A stretch of 39,605 nt of DNA, from NCBI GenBank assembly GCA_022796795.1, contig JAAWJI010000037.1, positions 1-39,605 of the forward strand, read 5' to 3'. A program made the translations under genes and the position numbers. The number at the start of each line of letters is the position of its first letter. The stretch's first letter is position 1. Of this stretch, positions 19,446-27,768 are shown in pieces. The notes below the pieces were generated by a model. That model did not search any database and had not been told where the DNA came from. It saw nothing but the letters and a program-made list of their open reading frames with translations. The DNA is from Lachnospiraceae bacterium (GTDB lineage Bacteria > Bacillota > Clostridia > Lachnospirales > Lachnospiraceae).

Positions 19446-21440
19446 ATGAATACAGGATATGAAGAAACCTGCCAGGTAGTCGTGGTAGGGGCGGGACATG
19501 CGGGATGCGAGGCGGCATTGGCCTGCGCCAGACTGGGCCTGGAGACTATTTTATTTACAGTCAGCGTTGACAGCATTGCCTTGATGCCCTGCAATCCAAA
19601 CATAGGAGGTACTTCCAAGGGACATCTGGTAAGGGAAGTAGATGCTCTGGGGGGAGAGATGGGAAAGAACATTGACCGGACTTTTATTCAGTCTAAGATG
19701 TTGAATCTTTCCAAGGGCCCTGCCGTACATTCTCTGCGTGCTCAGGCGGACAAGGCGGAATACAGCCGCAGTATGCGTAAGGTTCTGGAGAATACCGATC
19801 ATCTTTCTATTGTGCAGGCCGAGGTAACGGAGATTTTGGTTCGGGACGAATGGAAAGAAACGCTTGAGGAAGGGAAAAATACAGAGAAAGTTCTTGCGAA
19901 AAGACAAGTGACAGGAGTGAGGACTTATTCAGGCGCCTGCTATCATGCAAAGGCAGTGATTCTCTGTACCGGAACATATCTGCGGGCTCGTTGTATTTAC
20001 GGAGATGTGAGTACTCATACAGGGCCTAATGGTCTTCAGGCGGCAAATTACCTGACGGATTCTCTGAAGGATTTAGGAATCGAAATGCTGCGCTTTAAGA
20101 CGGGAACGCCGGCCCGGATTGACAGACGTTCCATTGATTTTAGTAAAATGGAGGAGCAGTTGGGAGATGACCGCATTGTTCCATTTTCTTTTACTACAGA
20201 TCCGGAAAAAATACAGAAAGAGCAGGCGTCCTGCTGGCTTACTTATACTAATGAAAAGACCCATGAGATTATCCGGAAGAATCTGGACCGTTCCCCTCTC
20301 TATTCAGGCATTATTGAGGGAACCGGGCCCCGGTATTGTCCGTCTATTGAGGACAAGGTGGTAAAGTTTGCGGATAAGAGCCGACATCAGGTATTTATAG
20401 AGCCAGAGGGACTTCACACCAATGAAATGTATGTGGGAGGAATGTCCAGTTCGTTGCCTGAGGATGTACAGCACGCCATGTATTCTTCTGTAGCTGGATT
20501 GGAACATGTAAAAATTGTACGCAATGCATATGCTATAGAATATGACTGCATAGATCCTAGACAGCTTCGTCCAACTCTGGAATTTAAGGAGATTCAGGGC
20601 TTGTTCAGCGGCGGTCAGTTTAATGGCAGTTCCGGATATGAGGAGGCGGCGGCTCAGGGATTAATTGCAGGGATTAATGCAACAAGAGAAATTTTGGGAA
20701 AGGAGCAGTTGATTCTGGATAGATCCCAGGCATATATCGGTGTGCTTATTGACGATCTGGTGACAAAAGAAAACAGAGAGCCTTATCGTATGATGACATC
20801 CCGGGCAGAATACCGACTGCTTTTGAGACAGGACAATGCAGATTTGCGTCTGACAAAAATTGGATATGAGATGGGTTTGATTTCGAAGGAGCGTTATGAG
20901 TATCTGTTGGAAAAAGAGCGTCTTATCGAGGAAGAGATGAAGCGTATCCAAAAGGTACATGTGGGTACCAGCCCGGAGGTCCAGCAGTTCTTAGAAAGAC
21001 AGGAGAGCACGCCTCTCACGTCTGGAATCACACTCAGCGAATTAATTCGTCGTCCGGAGTTAAATTATGATATTCTGGAAGAGGTAGATCCGGGACGTCC
21101 TAAGCTTTCTCAGGAAGTAAGAGACCAGGTGAATATCAATATTAAATATGACGGTTATATAAAGAGACAGAAAAAGCAAGCGGAACAATTTCAAAAGATG
21201 GAGGCAAAGCGGATTCCGGAAGAATTGGATTACGATGCTGTGGGAAGTCTGCGAACAGAAGCCAGACAAAAATTAAAGATGTATCGGCCCAGTTCTATTG
21301 GACAGGCATCCCGGATTTCCGGCGTGTCCCCTGCGGACATATCTGTGCTGCTTATTTATCTGGAAAGCTGGAGACGCAATAGAAATAGGAAAGAGGAAAA
21401 AAGCATTTTATTGGAAGAAGAGAGTAAACAATCAGAGTAG
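19446..21440 (+). CDS. mnmG: tRNA uridine-5-carboxymethylaminomethyl modification enzyme MnmG (GidA)
   Basis: This 664-residue FAD enzyme is the partner of MnmE. The N-terminal Rossmann motif [16 protein letters not shown] (residues 11-26) binds [29 protein letters not shown] and [21 protein letters not shown] are family signatures, and the C-terminal helical domain includes [20 protein letters not shown] start at [10 protein letters not shown] and not at an ATG 15 codons upstream, which lies inside mnmE. A charged extension of about 20 residues ends the protein. rsmG follows after 6 bases. Confidence 0.98.
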   Translation: MNTGYEETCQVVVVGAGHAGCEAALACARLGLETILFTVSVDSIALMPCNPNIGGTSKGHLVREVDALGGEMGKNIDRTFIQSKMLNLSKGPAVHSLRAQADKAEYSRSMRKVLENTDHLSIVQAEVTEILVRDEWKETLEEGKNTEKVLAKRQVTGVRTYSGACYHAKAVILCTGTYLRARCIYGDVSTHTGPNGLQAANYLTDSLKDLGIEMLRFKTGTPARIDRRSIDFSKMEEQLGDDRIVPFSFTTDPEKIQKEQASCWLTYTNEKTHEIIRKNLDRSPLYSGIIEGTGPRYCPSIEDKVVKFADKSRHQVFIEPEGLHTNEMYVGGMSSSLPEDVQHAMYSSVAGLEHVKIVRNAYAIEYDCIDPRQLRPTLEFKEIQGLFSGGQFNGSSGYEEAAAQGLIAGINATREILGKEQLILDRSQAYIGVLIDDLVTKENREPYRMMTSRAEYRLLLRQDNADLRLTKIGYEMGLISKERYEYLLEKERLIEEEMKRIQKVHVGTSPEVQQFLERQESTPLTSGITLSELIRRPELNYDILEEVDPGRPKLSQEVRDQVNINIKYDGYIKRQKKQAEQFQKMEAKRIPEELDYDAVGSLRTEARQKLKMYRPSSIGQASRISGVSPADISVLLIYLESWRRNRNRKEEKSILLEEESKQSE

Positions 21441-21446
21441 AGAAAG

Positions 21447-22181
21447 ATGAGTGAAGCGAGAATGAATGATCCGCAGTATATAAAAGATAGCTGTCAAAAG
21501 GTTGGTGCAGCTTTGACAGAAAAACAAGTGAAACAATTTTACCGATATTATGAGCTCTTAACAGAGTGGAATCAGGTTATGAATCTGACGGCAATTACAG
21601 AATATGAAGAGGTAATCCTAAAGCATTTTGTAGACAGTATTGCATTGATACAAGTTCAGGATATGACAAAACCAAAAACAATCATAGACGTAGGAACAGG
21701 GGCGGGCTTTCCAGGAATTCCTCTGAAAATAGTTTGCCCTCAGTTAAAGGTAACGCTATTGGATTCCTTAAATAAGAGAGTGAAATTTTTAAGTCAGGTT
21801 ATTACAGAGTTAGAGTTGGAAGGGATAGAAGCAATTCATGGAAGAGCAGAAGACATGGCTCATAAGGCGGAATATCGGGAGCAGTATGAGATCAGTATAT
21901 CCCGGGCTGTGGCAAATCTTGCATCTTTATCCGAATACTGTATTCCATATGTAAAAATGGGAGGATATTTTATCTCCTATAAATCTGGAAATATAGGGGA
22001 GGAAGTTCAGAGAGCACAAAAGGCAATACAAATATTGGGTGGTAAAATAGAGGTTGTAAAGGAATTTACTCTTCCTGATTCAGATATAGTCAGATCGTTT
22101 GTAATCGTCAGAAAGGAAAAAAATACAGGAAAGAAATATCCCAGAAAAGCTGGAACACCAGCGAAAAATCCTATTTCATAA
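21447..22181 (+). CDS. rsmG: 16S rRNA (guanine527-N7)-methyltransferase RsmG (GidB)
   Basis: This 244-residue Rossmann-fold methyltransferase modifies G527 of 16S rRNA using S-adenosylmethionine. The AdoMet loop is DVGTGAGFPGIPLKI (about residues 75-89), and SRAVANLASLSEYC and GYFISYKSG complete the family pattern. The start may be the first ATG or one 5 codons later; neither has a strong ribosome site. Loss of this protein in other bacteria gives low-level streptomycin resistance. It ends the mnmE-mnmG-rsmG set and is followed at 20 bases by a palindromic parS site with a T run. Confidence 0.97.
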   Translation: MSEARMNDPQYIKDSCQKVGAALTEKQVKQFYRYYELLTEWNQVMNLTAITEYEEVILKHFVDSIALIQVQDMTKPKTIIDVGTGAGFPGIPLKIVCPQLKVTLLDSLNKRVKFLSQVITELELEGIEAIHGRAEDMAHKAEYREQYEISISRAVANLASLSEYCIPYVKMGGYFISYKSGNIGEEVQRAQKAIQILGGKIEVVKEFTLPDSDIVRSFVIVRKEKNTGKKYPRKAGTPAKNPIS

Positions 22182-22205
22182 TGTATGATGAAGAGTGGTA
22201 AGGAA

Positions 22206-22221
22206 TGTTTCACGTGAAACA
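22206..22221. promoter_or_regulatory. parS: parS centromere site 1
   Basis: TGTTTCACGTGAAACA is a perfect 16-base match to the Spo0J/ParB consensus. It sits within a longer palindrome (22202-22225, GGAATG...CATTCC) followed by TTTT, so as RNA it would form a hairpin able to terminate the rsmG transcript. It lies 134 bases before parA. Confidence 0.97.
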
Positions 22222-22284
22222 TTCCTTTTGCTATTAGGAGTCTTACAATAAATATAATATTTTAAGAATAAATTAATAAATAAA

Positions 22285-22300
22285 TGTTTCACGTGAAACA
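22285..22300. promoter_or_regulatory. parS: parS centromere site 2
   Basis: This is a second perfect TGTTTCACGTGAAACA, 79 bases from the first (start to start). It covers the likely -35 position of the parA promoter, whose -10 is at 22310-22315, so ParB binding here could repress parAB. ParB loads here and spreads as a clamp to organise the origin. Confidence 0.97.
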
Positions 22301-22309
22301 TAATCGTGA

Positions 22310-22315
22310 TATAAT
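22310..22315 (+). promoter_or_regulatory. Probable -10 of the parAB promoter
   Basis: A perfect TATAAT lies 41 bases before the parA start. With a 16-base spacer the -35 would be TTCACG, inside parS site 2 (4 of 6 matches). The rest of the gap is very AT-rich. Confidence 0.6.
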
Positions 22316-22355
22316 ATTTACATGACCCAATGGGCCACAGGAAGGATAATTACTT

Positions 22356-23117
22356 ATGGGAAGAATTATTGCTATCGCAAATCAGAAGGGTGGTGTGGGC
22401 AAAACCACTACTTCTATTAATTTATCAGCTGCACTGGCAGAAGCAGGAAAACAAGTTTTAGTAATTGACATTGATCCCCAGGGCAATACCACTAGTGGCC
22501 TGGGAATTGATAAGTATAATGTAGATCATACGGTATATGATATGATTTTAGAAGAATGTTCTATTGAGGAGAGTGTTCTTGCTACAGACTTTGATAATTT
22601 GTATTTGATTCCCTCCAATGTAGATTTAGCTGGAGCAGAGATTGAACTGATTGGGGTACAGAATAAAGAGTATATTGTAAAACAAGCTGTCAATCAGATT
22701 AAGGATCACTATGATTTTATTATTATTGACTGTCCTCCCTCTTTAAATATGTTGACAATCAACGCTATGACCACAGCAAATACGGTACTGGTGCCTATTC
22801 AGTGTGAATACTATGCGCTAGAGGGATTAAGTCAGTTGATCCATACTATTAACCTGGTAAAGGAACGTTTAAATCCGGATTTGGATATAGAAGGCGTTGT
22901 GTTTACTATGTATGATGCCAGGACAAACCTATCCCTTCAGGTTGTGGAAAATGTAAAGAATAATTTGAATCAAACTATTTATAAAACAATTATTCCGAGA
23001 AATGTGCGTCTTGCGGAGGCGCCCAGTCATGGATTGCCAATTACAGTCTATGATTCTAAGTCTGCCGGCGCAGAAAGCTATCGTCTGTTGGCGCAGGAAG
23101 TGATTCAGCGGCAATAA
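22356..23117 (+). CDS. parA: Chromosome-partitioning ATPase ParA (Soj)
   Basis: This 253-residue ParA/MinD-type ATPase opens with IIAIANQKGGVGKTTTSINL, the deviant Walker A with signature Lys11. DIDPQGNTTSGLG (about 39-51) and IIIDCPPSLNMLT follow. Soj binds DNA non-specifically when ATP-bound and is stimulated by ParB; in Firmicutes it also regulates DnaA. It sits directly downstream of two parS sites and is followed 74 bases later by parB. Confidence 0.97.
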   Translation: MGRIIAIANQKGGVGKTTTSINLSAALAEAGKQVLVIDIDPQGNTTSGLGIDKYNVDHTVYDMILEECSIEESVLATDFDNLYLIPSNVDLAGAEIELIGVQNKEYIVKQAVNQIKDHYDFIIIDCPPSLNMLTINAMTTANTVLVPIQCEYYALEGLSQLIHTINLVKERLNPDLDIEGVVFTMYDARTNLSLQVVENVKNNLNQTIYKTIIPRNVRLAEAPSHGLPITVYDSKSAGAESYRLLAQEVIQRQ

Positions 23118-23191
23118 TTACAGATAAATCAATGATATCGTTTATTTAGAAAAGGACTTTTATAGGGAAGAAAGGAGCGCAAGTATAAACT

Positions 23192-24100
23192 ATGGCGGCA
23201 AAACGAGGGGGACTGGGAAAAGGATTAGATAGCTTAATTCCGGATCATAATCCCAGGGCAACAGGGGAAAAAGAAAAAGTTGTAGAGAAGGTCGTAGAGA
23301 AAATTGTAGAAAAACCTGAACTAATGGTAAAGATTACGAAAGTAGGGCCAAATAAAGATCAACCGAGAAAACAATTCAATGAGGACGCTTTAATGGAATT
23401 GGCGGATTCCATTAAACAGTTTGGTGTGCTTCAACCTTTATTGGTACAGGAAAAAAATGGATTTTACGAGATTATTGCAGGGGAACGCCGCTGGCGGGCT
23501 GCGAAAATGGCTGGTTTGAAGGAAGTGCCAGTTATTATTAAGAATTATACGGATTTAGAGATTATTGAGATTGCACTGATTGAAAATATTCAGAGAGAAA
23601 ATCTAAATCCCATTGAGGAAGCCCTGGCCTATAAACGGTTAATCTATGAGTTTCAGTTAAAACAAGATGAGGTTGCCGAACGAGTTTCCAAAAGCCGGAC
23701 CGCTGTGACAAATTCCATGCGACTTCTGAAGCTGGACCAACGGGTGCAGCAGATGGTAATTGACGATATGCTTTCCACCGGCCATGCCCGGGCTCTGCTG
23801 GGAATTGAGGATCTGGAGGTACAGGCAGCCACGGCGGCAAAGGTTTTTGATGAAAAGCTTAGTGTCCGGGAAGTGGAAAAGCTGGTAAAGAATATGCAGA
23901 AAGAAAAACCGGAGAAGAAAAAGCCGGAACAGGATCTGCAATTTTTGTTTGCAGATCTGGAAGAGAAGATGAAAACAGCCATGGGAACAAAGGTTTCTAT
24001 TCGTCAGAATGCAAAAAATAAGGGAAAAATAGAAATCGAATATTATTCCAGGGAGGATTTGGAAAGAATTATAGATATGATTACACATCCATCAGAATAA
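23192..24100 (+). CDS. parB: Chromosome-partitioning protein ParB (Spo0J)
   Basis: This 302-residue CTP-dependent DNA clamp binds parS. The N-terminus RGGLGKGLDSLIP contains the conserved ParA-stimulating segment. The nuclease-like N domain has GERRWRAAKMAGL (about 94-106) and ENIQRENLNPIEEA, forming the CTP site. The HTH region (QDEVAERVSKSRTAVTNSMRLL, in two parts) reads parS. A basic linker and a C-terminal dimer domain follow. A KVVEKVVEKIVEKP repeat lies near residue 30. It forms an operon with parA. Confidence 0.97.
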   Translation: MAAKRGGLGKGLDSLIPDHNPRATGEKEKVVEKVVEKIVEKPELMVKITKVGPNKDQPRKQFNEDALMELADSIKQFGVLQPLLVQEKNGFYEIIAGERRWRAAKMAGLKEVPVIIKNYTDLEIIEIALIENIQRENLNPIEEALAYKRLIYEFQLKQDEVAERVSKSRTAVTNSMRLLKLDQRVQQMVIDDMLSTGHARALLGIEDLEVQAATAAKVFDEKLSVREVEKLVKNMQKEKPEKKKPEQDLQFLFADLEEKMKTAMGTKVSIRQNAKNKGKIEIEYYSREDLERIIDMITHPSE

Positions 24101-24147
24101 GGTAAATAAAAAGTTTTCAATGTGAAAAACAGCAGGAGGTACAGACA

Positions 24148-24657
24148 GTGGGTAGTCCAATTTGGGAAATCATTTATCAAAATACTGGCATTGATATGGT
24201 TTATATTATCGGTGTGCTTGGTATTATAACGATCATATTATTTGTTTTGTCCATCACAGCTTTATGCAAGATAAAAAAGCTGCGCAAACAATATGAGCTT
24301 TTTATCAGGGGAAAAAATGCGGAGTCTCTGGAAGACACCATTTTAAAGTATCTGGATAAGGTGGATGAAGTTGATAAAATTTTAACAATAACCAGGGAAG
24401 AAATGATCGGGCTTCGTAAGAATCAGCGTGTAAGTTTACAAAAACTGGGAATCGTAAAGTATGACGCCTTTTTTGACCTAAGCGGAAAGCTTAGCTGTGC
24501 CATTGCCATACTGGATCAGATGGAAAATGGATTTATTTTGAATTCCGTATATTCCCGGGACGCCAGCTATTCCTATGTAAAAGAAATCAGAGGCGGCATT
24601 TCAGAGATTGAGCTGTCAACAGAGGAAAAAGAGGCTCTGGATCAGGCAAAGGGATAA
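24148..24657 (+). CDS. DUF4446-like single-pass membrane protein
   Basis: The protein has 169 residues, starts at GTG and has AGGAGGT upstream. An N-terminal transmembrane helix (about residues 18-40) is followed by a charged segment that may coil. The C-terminal domain reads LQKLGIVKYDAFFDLSGKLS, then a Gly/Ser-rich stretch (YSRDASYSYVKEIRGGISEI) typical of the family. The function is unknown. Genes of this family commonly follow parB in Clostridia, which suggests a role tied to the envelope or origin region, but that is context only. It follows parB by 47 bases and is probably part of the same operon. Confidence 0.8.
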   Translation: MGSPIWEIIYQNTGIDMVYIIGVLGIITIILFVLSITALCKIKKLRKQYELFIRGKNAESLEDTILKYLDKVDEVDKILTITREEMIGLRKNQRVSLQKLGIVKYDAFFDLSGKLSCAIAILDQMENGFILNSVYSRDASYSYVKEIRGGISEIELSTEEKEALDQAKG

Positions 24658-24665
24658 ATCAACAC

Positions 24666-24694
24666 TTGAAAAATTGAGTTGAGTGTTATATGAT
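24666..24694 (+). promoter_or_regulatory. Promoter of serS
   Basis: TTGAAA at 24666-24671 and TATGAT at 24689-24694 are 17 bases apart, 35 bases before the serS ATG. The surrounding AACACT...AGTGTT forms an inverted repeat across the promoter, which could also be the tail hairpin of the upstream transcript. There is no room for a T-box leader. Confidence 0.7.
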
Positions 24695-24729
24695 AAACAA
24701 CAGACAAATAGTTCAGGAGGAGTTCAGTT

Positions 24730-26007
24730 ATGTTGGATATGAAATTCGTCCGGGAGAATCCGGATCTTGTAAAGCAAAATATAAAGAATAAATTTCAGGA
24801 TCAGAAGCTTGGTCTGGTAGATGAAGTGATTACCTTAGATGCGGAGAAGAGAAATGCACAGCAGGAGGCAGACGGGCTGCGGGCTGACCGCAATAAGCTT
24901 TCCAAACAGATCGGCGCTCTTATGGGACAAGGCAAAAAGGAAGAGGCCGAGGAAGTTAAAAAGCAGGTGGCTGCACAGGCAGAACGTCTGGCGGAGCTCT
25001 CAGAGAGAGAAAAAGAGCTGGATGAGAAGATTCTGAAGATTATGATGACAATCCCTAATATCATCGATCCCAGCGTTCCCATTGGAAAAGACGACAGCGA
25101 GAATGTGGAGGTACAGCGCTATGGGGAGCCGGTGATCCCGGATTTTGAGATTCCCTATCATACGGAGATCATGGAGCGCTTTCATGGCATTGATCTGGAT
25201 GGGGCCAGAAAAGTGGCGGGAAACGGGTTTTACTACCTGATGGGGGATATTGCCAGATTGCACTCCGCAGTCATTGCATATGCCCGGGATTTCATGATTA
25301 ACCGGGGCTTTACCTATTGCGTGCCTCCATTCATGATCCGCAGCAATGTGGTGACAGGGGTCATGAGCTTTGCGGAAATGGATGCCATGATGTACAAGAT
25401 CGAGGGAGAGGATATGTATCTCATTGGCACCAGCGAACACTCTATGATCGGTAAGTTTATTGATACCATTCTCCAGGAGGAGGCGCTGCCCTATACTCTG
25501 ACCAGCTATTCTCCTTGTTTCCGCAAAGAAAAGGGAGCGCATGGCCTGGAGGAGCGGGGCGTATACAGGATTCATCAGTTTGAGAAGCAGGAAATGATCG
25601 TGGTCTGCAAGCCTGAGGAGAGCCCCATGTGGTTTGACAAGCTGTGGCAGAATACCGTAGACTTATTCCGCAGTCTGGATATTCCGGTGCGTACTCTGGA
25701 ATGCTGCTCTGGCGATTTGGCTGATTTGAAGGTAAAATCTGTGGATGTGGAGGCGTGGTCTCCCCGTCAGAAGAAATATTTTGAGGTAGGAAGCTGCTCC
25801 AATCTGGGAGATGCCCAGGCCCGCCGCTTAAAAATTCGCGTAAATGGGGAAAATGGAAAGTATTTTGCGCATACACTGAATAATACGGTGGTAGCGCCTC
25901 CCCGTATGCTGATTGCATTTTTGGAGAATCATCTGCAGGCAGACGGCAGCGTAACCATTCCTCAGGTTCTGCAGCCATATATGGGCGGTCAGAAAGAGAT
26001 CCGGTAA
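24730..26007 (+). CDS. serS: Serine--tRNA ligase
   Basis: This 425-residue class II synthetase charges tRNA-Ser and, for Sec users, tRNA-Sec. The N-terminus MLDMKFVRENPDLVKQNIKNK leads to an antiparallel coiled coil (about 30-105) that holds the long tRNA arm. The catalytic part differs from the common bacterial form: LIGTSEHSMIGKF replaces the usual PTAEVPL loop, motif 2 is CFRKEKGAHGLEERGVYRIHQFEKQEM, and motif 3 is NNTVVAPPRMLIAFLENH. The motif 2 and 3 arginines and FEVGSCSNLGDAQARR are retained, so it should be active. It has its own promoter and no T-box. Confidence 0.95.
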   Translation: MLDMKFVRENPDLVKQNIKNKFQDQKLGLVDEVITLDAEKRNAQQEADGLRADRNKLSKQIGALMGQGKKEEAEEVKKQVAAQAERLAELSEREKELDEKILKIMMTIPNIIDPSVPIGKDDSENVEVQRYGEPVIPDFEIPYHTEIMERFHGIDLDGARKVAGNGFYYLMGDIARLHSAVIAYARDFMINRGFTYCVPPFMIRSNVVTGVMSFAEMDAMMYKIEGEDMYLIGTSEHSMIGKFIDTILQEEALPYTLTSYSPCFRKEKGAHGLEERGVYRIHQFEKQEMIVVCKPEESPMWFDKLWQNTVDLFRSLDIPVRTLECCSGDLADLKVKSVDVEAWSPRQKKYFEVGSCSNLGDAQARRLKIRVNGENGKYFAHTLNNTVVAPPRMLIAFLENHLQADGSVTIPQVLQPYMGGQKEIR

Positions 26008-26076
26008 GATTTGCGTGTGGGCTGAACCATTTAAAACAAATTTCATGACGTCTGCAAATGGAAGGAGGTGGATACA

Positions 26077-26958
26077 GTGCATGAGTATCTGCGTGCAGTG
26101 GGATTCAGTGGAATTCAGGATAAAGAAGAATTGAATCGTCTTCTTGATTTTGTGGAGAATTGTTACCAGAAGGAACAGACAGTAGGCGGACGGGACAGCG
26201 GTGATTTTTCGGAGCGGAAGAAGGCTTTTGCACCCCGGATGGGTATTATGCTTCGGGGGGAATATGATGAAAAGGATCAGTTTCAGAGGGAATATTACTA
26301 TCCCTATTTTGAGGGAAAACAGGAAAAGTTTTATGAGGATCTGATGGTAGAGCGCCATGCGGAGAAAGAATCCTACGCGGGAGTATGCGATGACTTAAGT
26401 TTGGGTGTTTCCCTGATCTTTTACGTACAGAATGTGGCGGATTTCCTTGTGGAAAAAAAGCTGAATAAGCTTGCCAAATGCACTGTAACACTGCGTCTTT
26501 CCGGATTGTCCATAGAGGGGAAAATATTACTTCCTGTTTTAAAGGAGAAAATGACTGAGGAGGAGAACACAGAGGCTGTATATCAGAGAACTAGACTAAT
26601 ACAGGCGGCCCGGGATGGGGATGAAGATGCCATTGAGAATCTGACTCTGGAGGACATGGATATGTATTCCATGATCTCAGAACGGATCGTCCGGGAGGAT
26701 GTGTTTTCCATTGTAGCCAGTTATTTTATGCCCTACGGAGTAGAATGTGACCACTACAATGTGCTGGGAGAAATTCAGGAGGTTACATTGGTGCAGAATT
26801 CCTTTACAAAGGAGGAGATCTATGTCATGACCATTGAGAGTCATGACTTGGTTTTCGAGGTCTGCATCAATAAAAAGGATCTGTTAGGGGAGCCGCAGGT
26901 GGGCCGTAGATTTAAGGGAATCATTTGGCTCCAGGGAGAGATTATTTATCATAGCTAG
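26077..26958 (+). CDS. DUF3881 family protein
   Basis: This protein of about 293 residues begins MHEYLRAVGFSGIQDKEEL and has no signal peptide or transmembrane helix, so it is probably cytoplasmic. It is rich in acidic residues, contains a DALE-type stretch (AARDGDEDAIENLTLEDMDM) and ends in mostly beta-type sequence (VCINKKDLLGEPQVGRRFKG). I recognise it as the Lachnospiraceae DUF3881 type, function unknown. I chose the GTG at 26077 because AAGGAGG lies 8 bases before it; an earlier in-frame GTG at 26068 overlaps that ribosome site. It lies between serS and lepB, and may be co-transcribed with both. Confidence 0.8.
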   Translation: MHEYLRAVGFSGIQDKEELNRLLDFVENCYQKEQTVGGRDSGDFSERKKAFAPRMGIMLRGEYDEKDQFQREYYYPYFEGKQEKFYEDLMVERHAEKESYAGVCDDLSLGVSLIFYVQNVADFLVEKKLNKLAKCTVTLRLSGLSIEGKILLPVLKEKMTEEENTEAVYQRTRLIQAARDGDEDAIENLTLEDMDMYSMISERIVREDVFSIVASYFMPYGVECDHYNVLGEIQEVTLVQNSFTKEEIYVMTIESHDLVFEVCINKKDLLGEPQVGRRFKGIIWLQGEIIYHS

Positions 26959-26998
26959 CATAAGGTGATAAAGAATGGTTGAAAAATAGGGGATAGGG

Positions 26999-27535
26999 AT
27001 GCAAAAACGAAGGTTTCGGAAATATGATGGATTAAAGTATGGCTGGTTCAAGGATGCGAAAAAATTCATAATTCTGCTGGTGCTTGTATTTCTGATTTTT
27101 CAGCTGGTCATAGGAGTTTCCTCAGTAAAGGGAGATTCCATGGAGCCAACATTGTATAACGGTGAGGCAGTGCTGTATCTTCGAATCAATCCGGAGTATC
27201 ATAGAGGGGATGTGGTTTCTGTGCGCATTCCTTCAGGAGAATATTATGTGAAACGCGTCATTGCCGTAGGGGGCGACACCATTGAATTGAAGGATGGCGG
27301 CGTATATGTAAACGGATCGCTTCTTCAGGAGCCCTATATTCAGGGAGAAACCCTGGAGCAGGAGGGAAGAGTGGAGTATCCTCTGACTCTGGAGGAGGGA
27401 CAGATCTTTGTTATGGGGGATAACCGGGAGGTTTCCACAGATTCCCGAAGCTTTGGCGTGGTGGGAAAACGGCAGATTAAGGGGAAGCTTCTGTTTTACG
27501 TAGGAGGCCTATCCAGGCGGGGAATCGTGTCATAA
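26999..27535 (+). CDS. lepB: Signal peptidase I
   Basis: This 178-residue membrane serine protease removes signal peptides from exported proteins. One N-terminal helix (about 22-40) is followed by the catalytic Ser47 in GDSMEPTL, then the Lys85 base in EYYVKRVIAVGGD, and GDNREVSTDSRSFG near the end. These are the conserved boxes of the Gram-positive single-helix type. The gene is followed immediately by a strong bidirectional terminator. Confidence 0.95.
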   Translation: MQKRRFRKYDGLKYGWFKDAKKFIILLVLVFLIFQLVIGVSSVKGDSMEPTLYNGEAVLYLRINPEYHRGDVVSVRIPSGEYYVKRVIAVGGDTIELKDGGVYVNGSLLQEPYIQGETLEQEGRVEYPLTLEEGQIFVMGDNREVSTDSRSFGVVGKRQIKGKLLFYVGGLSRRGIVS

Positions 27536-27583
27536 AAAAAGGTGTAAGGTCTATGAGTAAACCATAGATCTTACACCTTTTTT
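27534..27583. terminator. Bidirectional intrinsic terminator
   Basis: A 15-base stem (27541-27555 with 27563-27577, one G-T pair) has a 7-base loop. It is flanked by seven As on the left and six Ts on the right, so it works in both directions. It ends lepB on the plus strand and the short unit downstream of pilT on the minus strand. Confidence 0.93.
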
Positions 27584-27610
27584 GTTGTTCTGTATGATTC
27601 TTACGTCTTA

Positions 27611-27688
27611 TTATTCTTTTACCTTGTCAATATCTGTAAGATTTACTCCGGATACGCTCAATAAAGCTTTAATTGTCAAATCCATCAT
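27611..27688 (-). CDS. Possible 25-residue peptide gene
   Basis: This ORF of 25 residues begins MMDLTIKALLSVSG and ends DIDKVKE, with tandem TAA stops. It lies between pilT and the terminator, about 35 bases downstream of a good minus-strand promoter. There is no clear ribosome site, and I know of no homologue. The region could equally be a non-coding RNA of about 175 bases, or a remnant of a longer gene. Confidence 0.3.
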   Translation of the reverse strand: MMDLTIKALLSVSGVNLTDIDKVKE

Positions 27689-27714
27689 GGTTTGTATTGA
27701 CTGTTTTACATAAA

Positions 27715-27743
27715 AGTATAATAGATCGCAGGAAGCGTGTAAA
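27715..27743 (-). promoter_or_regulatory. Promoter of a short transcription unit after pilT
   Basis: On the minus strand, TTTACA at 27738-27743 and TATACT at 27715-27720 are 17 bases apart (5 of 6 matches each). It starts after the pilT stop and before the bidirectional terminator, defining a transcript of about 175 bases. Confidence 0.6.
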
Positions 27744-27768
27744 GTTTCATTTGTTTTAAGGTTTTTCC

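Noticed and set aside
24658..24729. A T-box leader before serS
   Set aside because: The gap is 72 bases, too short for a T-box, and it carries an ordinary promoter instead.
27692..27720. TTGACT followed by TATAAT on the plus strand
   Set aside because: The spacer is only about 14 bases and no plus-strand gene follows; the minus-strand promoter in the same place has correct spacing.
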